Position numbers and translations under genes: made by a program. A DNA stretch of 32,994 bases, taken from NCBI GenBank assembly GCA_964430505.1, contig CAYSGH010000049.1:1-32994 (forward strand). Reading direction: 5' to 3'. The DNA comes from UBA6176 sp032119375 (lineage in GTDB: Bacteria; Verrucomicrobiota; Verrucomicrobiia; Limisphaerales; UBA9464). Under the pieces are notes generated by a model that was not told the origin of the DNA, did not search any database, and saw nothing but the letters and a program-made list of their open reading frames with translations. This document shows positions 1-8,068 of this stretch, one piece after another (the first letter of the stretch is position 1; every line of letters starts with the position of its first letter).

Positions 1-1
1 C

Positions 2-940
2 CAGGACTGGACCCACGTCAACATCCCGTCCCCCAACTCCCCCAGCTTCATCGCCTTGGACCCCAAGACCGGGAAGCTCCTCGCCGAGGACAACGCGGGC
101 ATCGGGCCCCGCATCTTCCACGGCCAATGGACGTCCCCGTCCGCCGGGCGCGTGAACGGCGCGTGGCACGTCTATTACGGTGGCGGCGACGGCGTCGCCT
201 ATGCCTTCGACGTGAAGCCCTCCAAGGGCTCCGGAAAGCCCATCGTCCCCATCCTTCCCGGCACGCCCACCAGCCAGGTCGAGGAGGCCGAGACCGACTA
301 CCTCAAGAAGGTTTGGTGGGTGGACATCAACCCGCCGGAGTACAAGGCCAAGGACGGCAAGCCCATCAAGTATCCCGCCGCCGAGGGCCCCAGCGAGATC
401 AACTCCACGCCCGTCTTCTACAAGAACCGCGTCTATGTCGCCTCCGGCCAGGACCCCGAGCACGGCGAGGGCGTCGGACGCCTCGTCTGCATCGACGCCA
501 CCAAGACCGGCGACCTCACCAAGACCGGCATCCTGTGGGAGTACAAGGGCATCAAGCGCTCCATCTCCACCTGCTCCATCGACCCCGCCACCGGCCTGCT
601 CTTCATCGCCGACTTCTCCGGGTTCGTGCATTGCCTCGACGCCGAGACCGGCAAGGTCCAATGGGTCCATGACATGAAGGCCCACATGTGGGGCTCCACC
701 TTCGTCGCCGACGGCAAGGTCTATGTCGGGGACGAGGACGGCGACTTCACGGTGTTGGCCGCCGACCGGACGCTGAAGGTCATCAGCGAGACGAACCTGG
801 GCGCACCCGTGTACAGCACGCCCATCGTCGCCAACGGCACCATGTACGTGGGTTCCCAAACCCATCTCTTCGCCATCGCGGCCGGGGCCACCCCTTCCGC
901 CGTCGAGAAGCCCCCGGGCAACATCGAGCCCAAGAAGTAA
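2..940 (+). CDS. PQQ-like beta-propeller repeat protein (5' truncated by window edge)
   Basis: The frame is open to the first base, so the true start lies upstream of the window and only the C-terminal ~312 residues are seen. Blades are recognisable from recurring phrases such as VYVASGQDP, GLLFIADFSG, VHCLDAETGKVQW, GKVYVGDEDGD and TMYVGSQTHLFAIA, spaced 35-45 residues apart. This is the pattern of PQQ/BamB-type quinoprotein-like propellers (PF13360/PF13570). Family knowledge suggests an exported protein, but the signal peptide would be outside the window. A short low-complexity tail rich in Pro, Glu and Lys ends the protein. No quinone-binding or catalytic residues can be assigned, so an enzyme function is not claimed. 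An in-frame TTG at 56 is not the real start. Confidence 0.85.
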   Translation, partial: QDWTHVNIPSPNSPSFIALDPKTGKLLAEDNAGIGPRIFHGQWTSPSAGRVNGAWHVYYGGGDGVAYAFDVKPSKGSGKPIVPILPGTPTSQVEEAETDYLKKVWWVDINPPEYKAKDGKPIKYPAAEGPSEINSTPVFYKNRVYVASGQDPEHGEGVGRLVCIDATKTGDLTKTGILWEYKGIKRSISTCSIDPATGLLFIADFSGFVHCLDAETGKVQWVHDMKAHMWGSTFVADGKVYVGDEDGDFTVLAADRTLKVISETNLGAPVYSTPIVANGTMYVGSQTHLFAIAAGATPSAVEKPPGNIEPKK

Positions 941-1111
941 GGGGGTTGAGATTCTGCAAAACGAGGATACCTAACGCGCGTTGCGGGCGAGGCCTGTCGA
1001 TGGCTTCGCCCTGCAGCCAAGCATTCGTCATCGCAACGCACATCGTCGCTCCACTAGCCGTTCATCCTTCATCCTTCGTCAGTCGACCTTCGCCACGCAC
1101 CCGCTCTCACC

Positions 1112-2194
1112 ATGCCCATCCCTACCGTCTCCCCCGAGGCCGTTGCCGCCGCGCGCGACCAACTCAACCAACACCTTCGCCAGACCATCGCCTGGCACTT
1201 TGACCCGGCCACCGGCTCGCCCTTCTGGCTCGACTGGGCGTCGAAGAACTTCGACCCCCGCAAGGAGGTCCAGTCCGTCGAGGACCTTCTGAAGTTCCCG
1301 CACTTCCAGGACGAGTTCCTTCGCGACTTGCAGCCCGAGGTCTGGGTGCCCGCCGCGTTCAAGGGACGCCCGTTCAACATCTTCGAGACCGGCGGCACCA
1401 CCGGCATGCCGAAGCAGCGCATCGGCTGGGACGACTACAAGACGGACTACTCGGAGTTCAGCGACAAGATCAGCGACGCTCATTTCCCGCGTGGCGGCGC
1501 ATGGCTGATGATGGGCCCCACGGGTCCCCGGCGGCTTCGCCTTGCGATTGAACACCTGGCCAACGTCCGCGGCAGTTCCTGCTACTTCATCGATCTCGAT
1601 CCCCGTTGGGTGAAGAAGGTCTTGGCCGCCAAGAAGTACCAGGAGGCCAAGGACTACATGGCGCACGTCGTGGACCAGGCCGCCACCATCCTCAAGCACC
1701 GCAAGGTGACCGGCCTGTTCACCACCCCCAAGCTCCTCGAGGCCATCGCCGAGAAGGTGAACCTTTGGGATGCCGGCATCCGCGGCGTGTTCTGCGGCGG
1801 CACCTCCATGAAGCCCCAGGAAGTCCGCTTCATCGTCGAGGAGCTCCTCGAGGGCCGCATCGGCTTCTACCCCACGTACGGCAACACGCTGATGGGCCTC
1901 GCGGCGTCCGTGCCCTTGCAGCCCGAGGACCAGTTCTCCGTCACCTATTACGCGCCCCAGCCCCGCGCCATCCTCCGTGTCGTCAACCCCGGCAACACCG
2001 CCGAGACCGTCCCCTACGGAGAGTTCGGGCGCGTCGAGCTCACCACGTTGACCAAGGAGTTCTTCATGCCCCGCTTCCTGGAGCGCGACGAGGCCATCCG
2101 CCGCGCCCCGCGCCCGCCCTACGCCTGGGATGGCGTCGGTGATGTTCGCCCCTTTGGCGCGATGGAGAAGAACATCGTCGAGGGCGTTTACTGA
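1112..2194 (+). CDS. single-domain PaaK/EhpF-like adenylate-forming enzyme
   Basis: This is a 360-residue ANL-superfamily protein. Residues 92-103 (ETGGTTGMPKQR) form the Gly/Thr-rich ATP phosphate-binding loop. FYPTYGNTLMGL at 252-263 corresponds to the adenine/acyl-binding motif, and GEFGRVELTT near 303-312 to the following strand. The protein stops about 15 residues after GVGDVRPF, where phenylacetate-CoA ligases (about 430 residues) continue into a mobile C-terminal domain of about 100 residues. No continuation is visible in other frames downstream, so the short form looks natural. The known shorter branch is that of phenazine-antibiotic-biosynthesis-like EhpF proteins. The role is therefore acyl adenylation of an unknown carboxylic acid, with CoA transfer uncertain. 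The start ATG follows a CT-rich leader without a Shine-Dalgarno sequence. Confidence 0.85.
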   Translation: MPIPTVSPEAVAAARDQLNQHLRQTIAWHFDPATGSPFWLDWASKNFDPRKEVQSVEDLLKFPHFQDEFLRDLQPEVWVPAAFKGRPFNIFETGGTTGMPKQRIGWDDYKTDYSEFSDKISDAHFPRGGAWLMMGPTGPRRLRLAIEHLANVRGSSCYFIDLDPRWVKKVLAAKKYQEAKDYMAHVVDQAATILKHRKVTGLFTTPKLLEAIAEKVNLWDAGIRGVFCGGTSMKPQEVRFIVEELLEGRIGFYPTYGNTLMGLAASVPLQPEDQFSVTYYAPQPRAILRVVNPGNTAETVPYGEFGRVELTTLTKEFFMPRFLERDEAIRRAPRPPYAWDGVGDVRPFGAMEKNIVEGVY

Positions 2195-2837
2195 GGCGAA
2201 GGGATCGCCTGCCCCCGGCCTTACGCCGGGCACCAACCGCATCGCGCCGAGCCGTCTCCGACAATCCCGGGGACGTGCTCACCGAAGACCCCCACGTTCC
2301 AAGTGGGCGGCCTCCGTGCTGCCGATGGGGCTTGCGGCCTCATTTGCCCCGTCAATCGGGGAAGGACCGTCGTCCTCGACGTGGGCCGCTTACTCTCACG
2401 CGACAACGGCAATGCCGAATGCCCGGTGCGCCGGGTTAGGGGATCCGGCCTACAGCCGGAAGTTGCCCACCACGACCTCACCCGCAGGGTGAGCGTTTGG
2501 CAGGCTGTCCATCCTCCTATTTGCCCTTGTTGGAGGACTTTTCCTCGTTTCGAAGCCCTGTTCGACGGCCGTTTCCCAGTGGAACTCGGCTCATCCCAGC
2601 CGCGCATCCTCTGCTCGTTGCTCTGCTTGGCTTCGTGCCTTCGTCCAACGGCCCGCCACAAGCTCGGCGTGCAAGGCGCGTGATTGTCTGCGGGGTCCGG
2701 GGCTTGACCCCATTCCATCGCCCATGCGTTCATCTCGGCGTCTCCCTGCAAGTGTGAACGACGTCTGGCTTCGTCCTGTGCCGTCCCTGTGCCGCCGGCT
2801 CGTTCGTTGAATCAATGGCCGAGAACTGATCCTTGCT
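2195..2837. other. 643-bp intergenic block with clustered hairpins, no convincing gene
   Basis: Short open frames exist here on both strands, but none has recognisable protein features or a plausible start. The first ~300 bases hold a series of compact inverted repeats: 2214-2230 (CCCGGC/GCCGGG), 2291-2307 (CCCAC/GTGGG), 2347-2361 (CCCCG/CGGGG, which can be extended using 2322-2331), 2422-2435 (CCCGG/CCGGG), 2444-2460 (TCCGGC/GCCGGA) and 2477-2493 (CTCACCC/GGGTGAG). The remainder (2500-2837) shows nothing distinct apart from the likely leader of the next gene. Confidence 0.5.
2214..2493. repeat. cluster of six short inverted repeats (REP-like or structured RNA)
   Basis: Six stem-loops with stems of 5-7 bp and loops of 3-7 nt lie within 280 bases. 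Two share the same core, CCGGC-CTTAC-GCCGG at 2215-2229 and CCGGC-CTACA-GCCGG at 2445-2459, which suggests related palindromic units. None is followed by a T-tract on the plus strand, so they are poor intrinsic terminators. They could be REP-type palindromes, a relic of a mobile palindromic element, or a folded transcript. The sequence alone does not distinguish these. Confidence 0.5.
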
Positions 2838-3755
2838 ATGAAGCCATTTGCCATGAACCGCCTGGCTTTCCTCCGAGGCGTTGGCGTGTCGGCTGCGGGC
2901 CTCGTGCTGGCGGGTTGGATGCCGCGCGCCGCTGCCGCCGCGCCGCCGGGTCGTCGCCTTCTCTTCACCGAGTACGGCAAGGGGCCGAACCGCTTCGTCG
3001 AGCTGGATGCGGAGGGACGCGTGGCGTGGGAGTTCCAGCCGCCCAGCATCACGGTGATCTTCCAGGTGTTGTCCAACGGCAACGTCCTGTTCGGCTACGG
3101 CGGCCAGCCCACCGGCGTGCGCGAGGTCACATCGCGGGGCCGGACCGTGTTCGACTTCGTGAGCCCGTCGCGGCAGGTGTTTGGCTGCGAGCGCCTGGCG
3201 AATGGCAACACCTTGGTGGCAGAACAAGGGCCGTGCCAGGCGCGGGAGGTGGACCCGCAGGGGCGCACGGTCCGCGTCACGCCCCTGACCACGAAGGTCG
3301 AGGGCTATCACCTGGAGGTCCGCAACGTCCACAAGCTGCCCAATGGCAATATCCTGGCCGCCCACGAGGGCGAGGGCGCGGTACGCGAGGTGACCCCCGA
3401 GGGCAAGGTCGCGTGGGAATACACCGGGGTGACCAACGCCGGAGAGGCCCTGCGCCTCCCCAACGGCAACACCCTCATCTGCTGCGGCACCCAAAAACGC
3501 CTCATCGAGGTCACCCCGGACCGGCGCGTGGCATGGGAGTTCAAGGCCGAGGACGCCCCGGACGTTCACCTCACCTGGGTCTCCAGCGTCCAGCGCCTCC
3601 GCAACGGCAACCTCCTCGTCGGCAACTTCCTCCGCGGTCAGGAGGGTCGCGGAGCCCATGCCTTCGAGATCAACCGCGACAAGAAGGTCGTCTGGCAATG
3701 GGCCGACCACGCCCTCGTCACGTCGCTGACCACCGTCCGTGTGGTCGGCGGATAG
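2838..3755 (+). CDS. exported PQQ/WD40-like beta-propeller protein
   Basis: The 305-residue product opens with a hydrophobic export signal (residues ~15-35, ending AAAAAP). The preceding NRLAFLR resembles a Tat signal with only one of the two arginines. The mature part consists of six or so repeats. Each has a strand of the type REVTPEGKVAWEY or FVELDAEGRVAWEF alternating with an LPNGNTL or LRNGNLLVGN strand, typical of NGN-containing propellers related to PQQ-repeat and arylsulfotransferase-type proteins. No catalytic residues can be identified. ATG at 2853 is an equally credible start and gives a more compact signal peptide. It lies 90 bp upstream of the catabolic operon and could be co-transcribed with it. 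Function unknown; a periplasmic binding or scaffold role is only an inference. Confidence 0.82.
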   Translation: MKPFAMNRLAFLRGVGVSAAGLVLAGWMPRAAAAAPPGRRLLFTEYGKGPNRFVELDAEGRVAWEFQPPSITVIFQVLSNGNVLFGYGGQPTGVREVTSRGRTVFDFVSPSRQVFGCERLANGNTLVAEQGPCQAREVDPQGRTVRVTPLTTKVEGYHLEVRNVHKLPNGNILAAHEGEGAVREVTPEGKVAWEYTGVTNAGEALRLPNGNTLICCGTQKRLIEVTPDRRVAWEFKAEDAPDVHLTWVSSVQRLRNGNLLVGNFLRGQEGRGAHAFEINRDKKVVWQWADHALVTSLTTVRVVGG

Positions 3756-3845
3756 GACTCGTCCACGACCCGACGCGCTTCCATTTCCTGCTTCGCCCCA
3801 AGCCCCTCGCTTCACGACTCAACCCTCCCTGCTTCCATCGAATCC

Positions 3846-4826
3846 ATGCCCACCGTTGCCGTCACCGACTACGCGTTCCCGGACCTCAGCCTGGAGGAGG
3901 GCGTGCTTCAATCCGAGGGCGTCACGTTGGTGTCGCTGCGCGAGAGGCGTCCCCCGGCCGAGATCGTGGCGTTGGTCCGAGCTGCCGACGCCGTGATTGC
4001 CCAGTTCACGCCCATCACTGCCGAGGTCATCGCGGCCATGGGCAAGGCCAAGGTCATCGTCCGGTATGGCGTCGGGTACGACAACGTGGACTGCGCCGCC
4101 GCGCGGGAGGCGGGCATCCCGGTGTGCAACATCCCCGACTACTGCATCGACGAGGTCGCGGACCACACCCTCGCGTTCCTCCTCGCCCTGACGCGCCAGG
4201 TGGTGCCGAACGCGCTGGGCGTCCGCGAGGGCCGCTGGGGCATGGCGACGCCCTTGGCCTCCATGGCCGCGTTGCGGGACCTCACCGTCGGCATCGTGGG
4301 TTTTGGCCGCATCGGGCGGGAGGTCGTCCGGCGCCTGCGGGCCTTCAAGGCGCGCGTCCTCGTCCTCGACCCCGTCGCGTCGGCGGCCGACATCGCTGCA
4401 TCCGGCGCGGAGCCGGTGGCCTCGCTCGACGACCTCCTCGCCCGAAGCGACGTCGTGTCGCCGCATTGCCCGTCGAATCCGGCGACGAAGAAGATGTTCA
4501 ACGCCGCCGCGTTCGCCCGGATGAAGCCGGGCGCGCTCTTCATCAACGTGGGCCGCGGCGACCTTGCCGACAGCGACGCCCTCGCCGCCGCCCTGGAATC
4601 CGGCCGCCTGGCCGGGGCCGCCCTCGACGTCTTCGACCCCGAGCCCATCCCGGCCGACCACCCCATCCGCCGGATGCCCCAGGTGATCCTCGCCTCCCAC
4701 ATTGCATCGGCGAGCCCGCCGGCGGTGCGGACGTTGCGTGAGACGGCCGCGCGGACGGCCCTGCGCGCGATCCGGGGCGAACCCCTTTCCAACGTGGTCA
4801 ACGGCGTCATGCCGAGGTCGGCGTGA
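3846..4826 (+). CDS. D-isomer-specific 2-hydroxyacid dehydrogenase
   Basis: This 326-residue protein has the full architecture of the NAD-dependent D-2-hydroxyacid dehydrogenase/phosphoglycerate dehydrogenase family. A split substrate-binding domain surrounds a Rossmann fold with GFGRIG at 152-157. The catalytic trio is present: Arg237 in NVGRGDL, Glu266 in FDPEP and His285 in ILASHIASAS. There is no ACT/regulatory C-terminal extension, so it is closer to the short CtBP/glyoxylate-reductase-like members than to SerA. It is the first gene of the operon and touches the next reading frame at its stop. It probably interconverts a hydroxy acid and a 2-oxo acid that feeds the downstream 2-oxoacid dehydrogenase. 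The substrate cannot be read from sequence. Confidence 0.92.
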   Translation: MPTVAVTDYAFPDLSLEEGVLQSEGVTLVSLRERRPPAEIVALVRAADAVIAQFTPITAEVIAAMGKAKVIVRYGVGYDNVDCAAAREAGIPVCNIPDYCIDEVADHTLAFLLALTRQVVPNALGVREGRWGMATPLASMAALRDLTVGIVGFGRIGREVVRRLRAFKARVLVLDPVASAADIAASGAEPVASLDDLLARSDVVSPHCPSNPATKKMFNAAAFARMKPGALFINVGRGDLADSDALAAALESGRLAGAALDVFDPEPIPADHPIRRMPQVILASHIASASPPAVRTLRETAARTALRAIRGEPLSNVVNGVMPRSA

Positions 4827-4858
4827 CGACGGACCCTCTCGCAGAATCCCCTCCCACC

Positions 4859-5914
4859 ATGAGCACCGAATCCACCACCCGCCGTTCCTTCTTGGCCGCG
4901 ATCCCCGCCATGGCGGCCGCGCCGTTGATCGCCCGCGACTACGGCCCGGGCGCCCCGCCGGTGCGGTACCCGGAGCCGAACGTGATCGTCTTGGGCAAGG
5001 CCTTTGAAAAGCACCGCATCGGCTCCGCCCCCATCGAGCGCCTGCACACCGGCATGTACTGGGCGGAGGGCCCCGCATGGAGCGGCCAGGGGCAATACCT
5101 CGTCTGGAGCGACATCCCCAACGACGTCCAGCATCGATGGCTCCAGGACGACGGCCACATCTCGACGCTCCACAAGCCCGCCGGGCACAGCAACGGCAAC
5201 ACCTTCGACCGCGAGGGCCGCCAGGTTTCCTTCGAGCACGGCCACCGGCGGGTCGTCCGGTACGAGCGCGACGGCGGCGTCACCGTCCTGGCTGATCGGT
5301 TCGAGGGAAAGCCCTTCAACGCGCCCAACGACGGCGTCGTGCATCCCGACGGCAGCGTGTGGTTCACCGACCCCGGCTACGGGAGCCTCGGCAACTACGA
5401 GGGCAACAAGGGCGAGCTCCTGCTCAAGGAGGCCGTCTATCGCATCGATCCCGGCGGCAAGGTCGAGAGGGTCACCGACGAGATCTTCAAGCCCAACGGC
5501 CTGTGCTTCTCGCCGGACTATCGCAAGGTCTATGTCGCCGACACCGGCTCCACGCATTACGCGGACGCGCCGAAGAACATCAAGGTGTGGGACGTGGACG
5601 GGACGAGGCTGCGGAACGGGCGGGAGTTTGCGTCGATGGCCATGACGGTGGCTGGCAAGGCCGTGGCCGGGCTGGCGGACGGCATCCGCTGCGACCGCGA
5701 CGGCAACATCTGGGCGGGCGCGGGCTGGGCGGGCGAGGGCTACGATGGCGTCCACGTGTTCTCGCCGCAGGGGGAGCGCATCGGCCAGGTGGTGTTGCCC
5801 GAGGTGTGCAGCAACGTGTGCTTCGGAGGGCCGCGCCGGAACCGCCTGTTCATGACGGCCAGCCGAAGCCTCTACGCCGTGTACGTGGAGGCCCAGGGCG
5901 CGCATTGGTGCTGA
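4859..5914 (+). CDS. Tat-exported SMP-30/gluconolactonase-like protein
   Basis: The start at 4859 is chosen because it gives a compact Tat signal, MSTESTTRRSFLAAIP, with the RRSFL core. A GTG at 4823 overlapping the previous stop would add 12 residues. The mature domain is a six-bladed SMP-30/LRE propeller. The motifs WAEGPAW (metal Glu), FNAPNDGVVHPDGSVWFTD (metal Asn), FKPNGLCFSPD and VAGLADGIRCDRDGNIW (metal Asp) are all present. Members are metal-dependent lactonases acting on sugar lactones. The next genes include an oxidoreductase and a sugar-acid-type carrier, so periplasmic opening of an aldonolactone before uptake is a reasonable hypothesis. Residue identities of the metal site look intact. 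Confidence 0.9.
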   Translation: MSTESTTRRSFLAAIPAMAAAPLIARDYGPGAPPVRYPEPNVIVLGKAFEKHRIGSAPIERLHTGMYWAEGPAWSGQGQYLVWSDIPNDVQHRWLQDDGHISTLHKPAGHSNGNTFDREGRQVSFEHGHRRVVRYERDGGVTVLADRFEGKPFNAPNDGVVHPDGSVWFTDPGYGSLGNYEGNKGELLLKEAVYRIDPGGKVERVTDEIFKPNGLCFSPDYRKVYVADTGSTHYADAPKNIKVWDVDGTRLRNGREFASMAMTVAGKAVAGLADGIRCDRDGNIWAGAGWAGEGYDGVHVFSPQGERIGQVVLPEVCSNVCFGGPRRNRLFMTASRSLYAVYVEAQGAHWC

Positions 5915-5956
5915 GGCCACCGGCCCTCGTCTTCGTTCTGGTCGCCCTCGTTTCCC

Positions 5957-6724
5957 ATGTTCTCCCTTGCCGACCGCATCGCCATCGTGACCGGGGCGGG
6001 CTCCGGCATTGGGGCGGCGATTGCCGAGTGCTTCGCGGCGGCCGGCGCCGTGGCATGGGCGATGGACCGGGACGGGGCGGCGGCGGAAGCCACCGCGCGG
6101 CGCATCCGGGACGCGGGGCACCGGGCGGAGGCGTTGGTGGTGGACGTGGCCGATGAGGCCTCATGCACGAAGGGTGTCGCCCGCGTGCTGGCGGCGCACG
6201 GCCGGTGCGACGTGCTGGTGAACAACGCCGGCATCGGGCACGTGGGCACGGCGCTGACGACGACGCCGGGCGACCTGGAACGGCTGTGGCGCGTCAACGT
6301 GCTGGGCGTGCTCCACATGTCCCAAGCGGTCCTCCCGGCGATGATCGGGCGCGGCTCGGGCTCCATCGTCAACATCGCGTCCATCGCCGGGCTGATGGCC
6401 ATGGAGGCGCGCCTGGCCTACACGACCACCAAGCACGCCGTCGTGGGCATGACCCGGGCCATGGCGCTGGACCACGGCACGACCGGCGTCCGGATCAACT
6501 GCATTTGCCCGGGGCGCGTCCGCACGCCGTTCGTGGACGGGATGCTGCGCCAGTACGCGAACCCGGACGATTACCTGCGCCAGTTGGAGGCGCCGCACGC
6601 GATGAAGCGGATGGCGGCGCCGTCGGAGATTGCGGCCGCCGCGTTGTTCCTGGCGAGCGACGCGGCGTCGTTCGTGACGGGCAGCGCCATGGCCGTGGAC
6701 GGCGGCTACACGACGGGGAAATGA
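5957..6724 (+). CDS. SDR family NAD(P)-dependent oxidoreductase
   Basis: This is a classical short-chain dehydrogenase of 255 residues. The cofactor motif TGAGSGIG is at 12-19 and NNAG at 89-92. The catalytic Asn (RVNVLG, ~114), Ser142, Tyr155 and Lys159 are all present. The C-terminal VTGSAMAVDGGYTTGK is typical of FabG-like and sugar dehydrogenase-like members. The gene lies 42 bp after the lactonase-like gene and is followed 4 bp later by the transporter, indicating translational linkage. In this setting it probably oxidises a sugar or sugar-acid hydroxyl. The exact substrate cannot be assigned. Confidence 0.92.
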   Translation: MFSLADRIAIVTGAGSGIGAAIAECFAAAGAVAWAMDRDGAAAEATARRIRDAGHRAEALVVDVADEASCTKGVARVLAAHGRCDVLVNNAGIGHVGTALTTTPGDLERLWRVNVLGVLHMSQAVLPAMIGRGSGSIVNIASIAGLMAMEARLAYTTTKHAVVGMTRAMALDHGTTGVRINCICPGRVRTPFVDGMLRQYANPDDYLRQLEAPHAMKRMAAPSEIAAAALFLASDAASFVTGSAMAVDGGYTTGK

Positions 6725-6728
6725 CCGC

Positions 6729-8045
6729 GTGAAGGCACCGGGGCCAGCGGCGGTGGATGTGGGGCAACTGCGCCGGAAGGTGGCGTGGCGCATCCTGCCG
6801 CTGGTCATCGCGCTGTACGTCGTCGCCTACCTGGACCGCGCCAACGTGGCGTTCGCCAAGCTGCGGATGGGGCGGGACCTGGGGTTCTCGGAGGAGGTGT
6901 TTGGGCTGGGGATCGGGGTTTTCTTCATTGGCTACCTGTTCCTGGAGATCCCGGGCGCTTTGCTGGTCGAGCGCTGGAGCGCCCGGCGGTGGTTCTCGCG
7001 CATCCTCGTGACGTGGGGGGTGATCTCGGCGGGGATGGCCTTGGTGCGGACGCCCGCGCAGTTCTATTGGGCGCGGTTCCTGTTGGGGGTGGCGGAGGCG
7101 GGGTTCTTCCCGGGCATCATCGTGTACTTCTCGCACTGGTTCGTGCAGCGCGAGCGTTCGCGGGCGTTGTCGTGGCTGTTGCTGGCGGTGCCCGCCAGCC
7201 TGGCGTTGGGCGCGCCGGTTTCGTCGTTGCTGCTCGACGTCCGGTGGCTCTCGATGGCCGGCTGGCAGTGGTTGTTCATCGTCGAGGGGTTGCCCGCCGT
7301 CCTGCTCGGCGTCCTCGTTCCGTTCTGCATGGCCGACCGGCCGCGCGATGCCACGTGGCTGACGCCCGCCGAGCGCGAGCATCTCGAGGGAGAACTCGCC
7401 GCCGAGGCCGCCGCCAAGGGAGCGACCGGCAAGCTCGGCGTCCTTCAAGCCCTTCGTCTCCCCGCCGTCTGGCTGCTCGTCCTCGCTGTCGCCATCGGCA
7501 ACAGCGGCGGCTACGCCCTCACCTTCTGGCTCCCCACCACCGTCAAGAACCTGTCCGGCGGCTCCGACCGCATGACCCTGTTCTACAGCGGCCTCTACTA
7601 CGCCTGCGGCATCCTCAGCGTCCTGGTCTCGGGCATCTCGGCGGACCGGACGGGCGACCGCAAGTGGCACGCGGCCGGGGGCATGATGGCGACCGGCGTG
7701 TTCCTGGTGGGCAGCACGCTGCCGGGCCAGGGCTTCGCCACGCAGATGGGATGGCTTTGTCTCACCGCGCTCGCCGCCTTCTTTTGGATTTCGCCCTTCT
7801 GGACATTGCCCTCCCTGACGCTCACGGCATCCGCCGCCGCCGCCGCCACCGGCTTGATCAACATGGGCGCCAACCTCGCGGGCTACGCGGGCAACCACGT
7901 CACCGGTTGGCTTCGGCGCCAAGGCCATGGGGAGGCCGACTGCCTCCGCTTCCTGGCCGCGTGCTTCGTCGTGGGTGGCATCCTCCTTTGCATGGTTCGC
8001 ATCCGGCCCCGGCCCGGCCCCGGTGCGGCCGAAGCCCTGCCTTGA
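6729..8045 (+). CDS. MFS transporter, anion:cation symporter (ACS) type
   Basis: The 438-residue protein has about 12 hydrophobic segments. The N-terminal signature is characteristic of the ACS family: RRKVAWRILPLVIALYVVAYLDRANVAFAK in outline, with the invariant YLDR-NV-FA pattern. A WARFLLGVAEAGFFPG segment (about residue 116) belongs to helix 4. This family carries hexuronates, galactonate, glucarate, tartrate, phthalate and similar organic anions by proton symport. The start is GTG at 6729, four bases after the preceding stop. The carrier sits between an SDR and the 2-oxoacid dehydrogenase genes, consistent with inner-membrane uptake of the acid produced by the periplasmic lactonase. The substrate is inferred only to class level. 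Confidence 0.92.
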   Translation: MKAPGPAAVDVGQLRRKVAWRILPLVIALYVVAYLDRANVAFAKLRMGRDLGFSEEVFGLGIGVFFIGYLFLEIPGALLVERWSARRWFSRILVTWGVISAGMALVRTPAQFYWARFLLGVAEAGFFPGIIVYFSHWFVQRERSRALSWLLLAVPASLALGAPVSSLLLDVRWLSMAGWQWLFIVEGLPAVLLGVLVPFCMADRPRDATWLTPAEREHLEGELAAEAAAKGATGKLGVLQALRLPAVWLLVLAVAIGNSGGYALTFWLPTTVKNLSGGSDRMTLFYSGLYYACGILSVLVSGISADRTGDRKWHAAGGMMATGVFLVGSTLPGQGFATQMGWLCLTALAAFFWISPFWTLPSLTLTASAAAAATGLINMGANLAGYAGNHVTGWLRRQGHGEADCLRFLAACFVVGGILLCMVRIRPRPGPGAAEALP

Positions 8046-8068
8046 TCCCGATGGATCCCTCTTCCTAG

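Noticed and set aside
4823..4858. GTG start for the lactonase-like gene
   Set aside because: It overlaps the preceding stop and adds 12 residues before the Tat signal; ATG 4859 gives a standard Tat leader.
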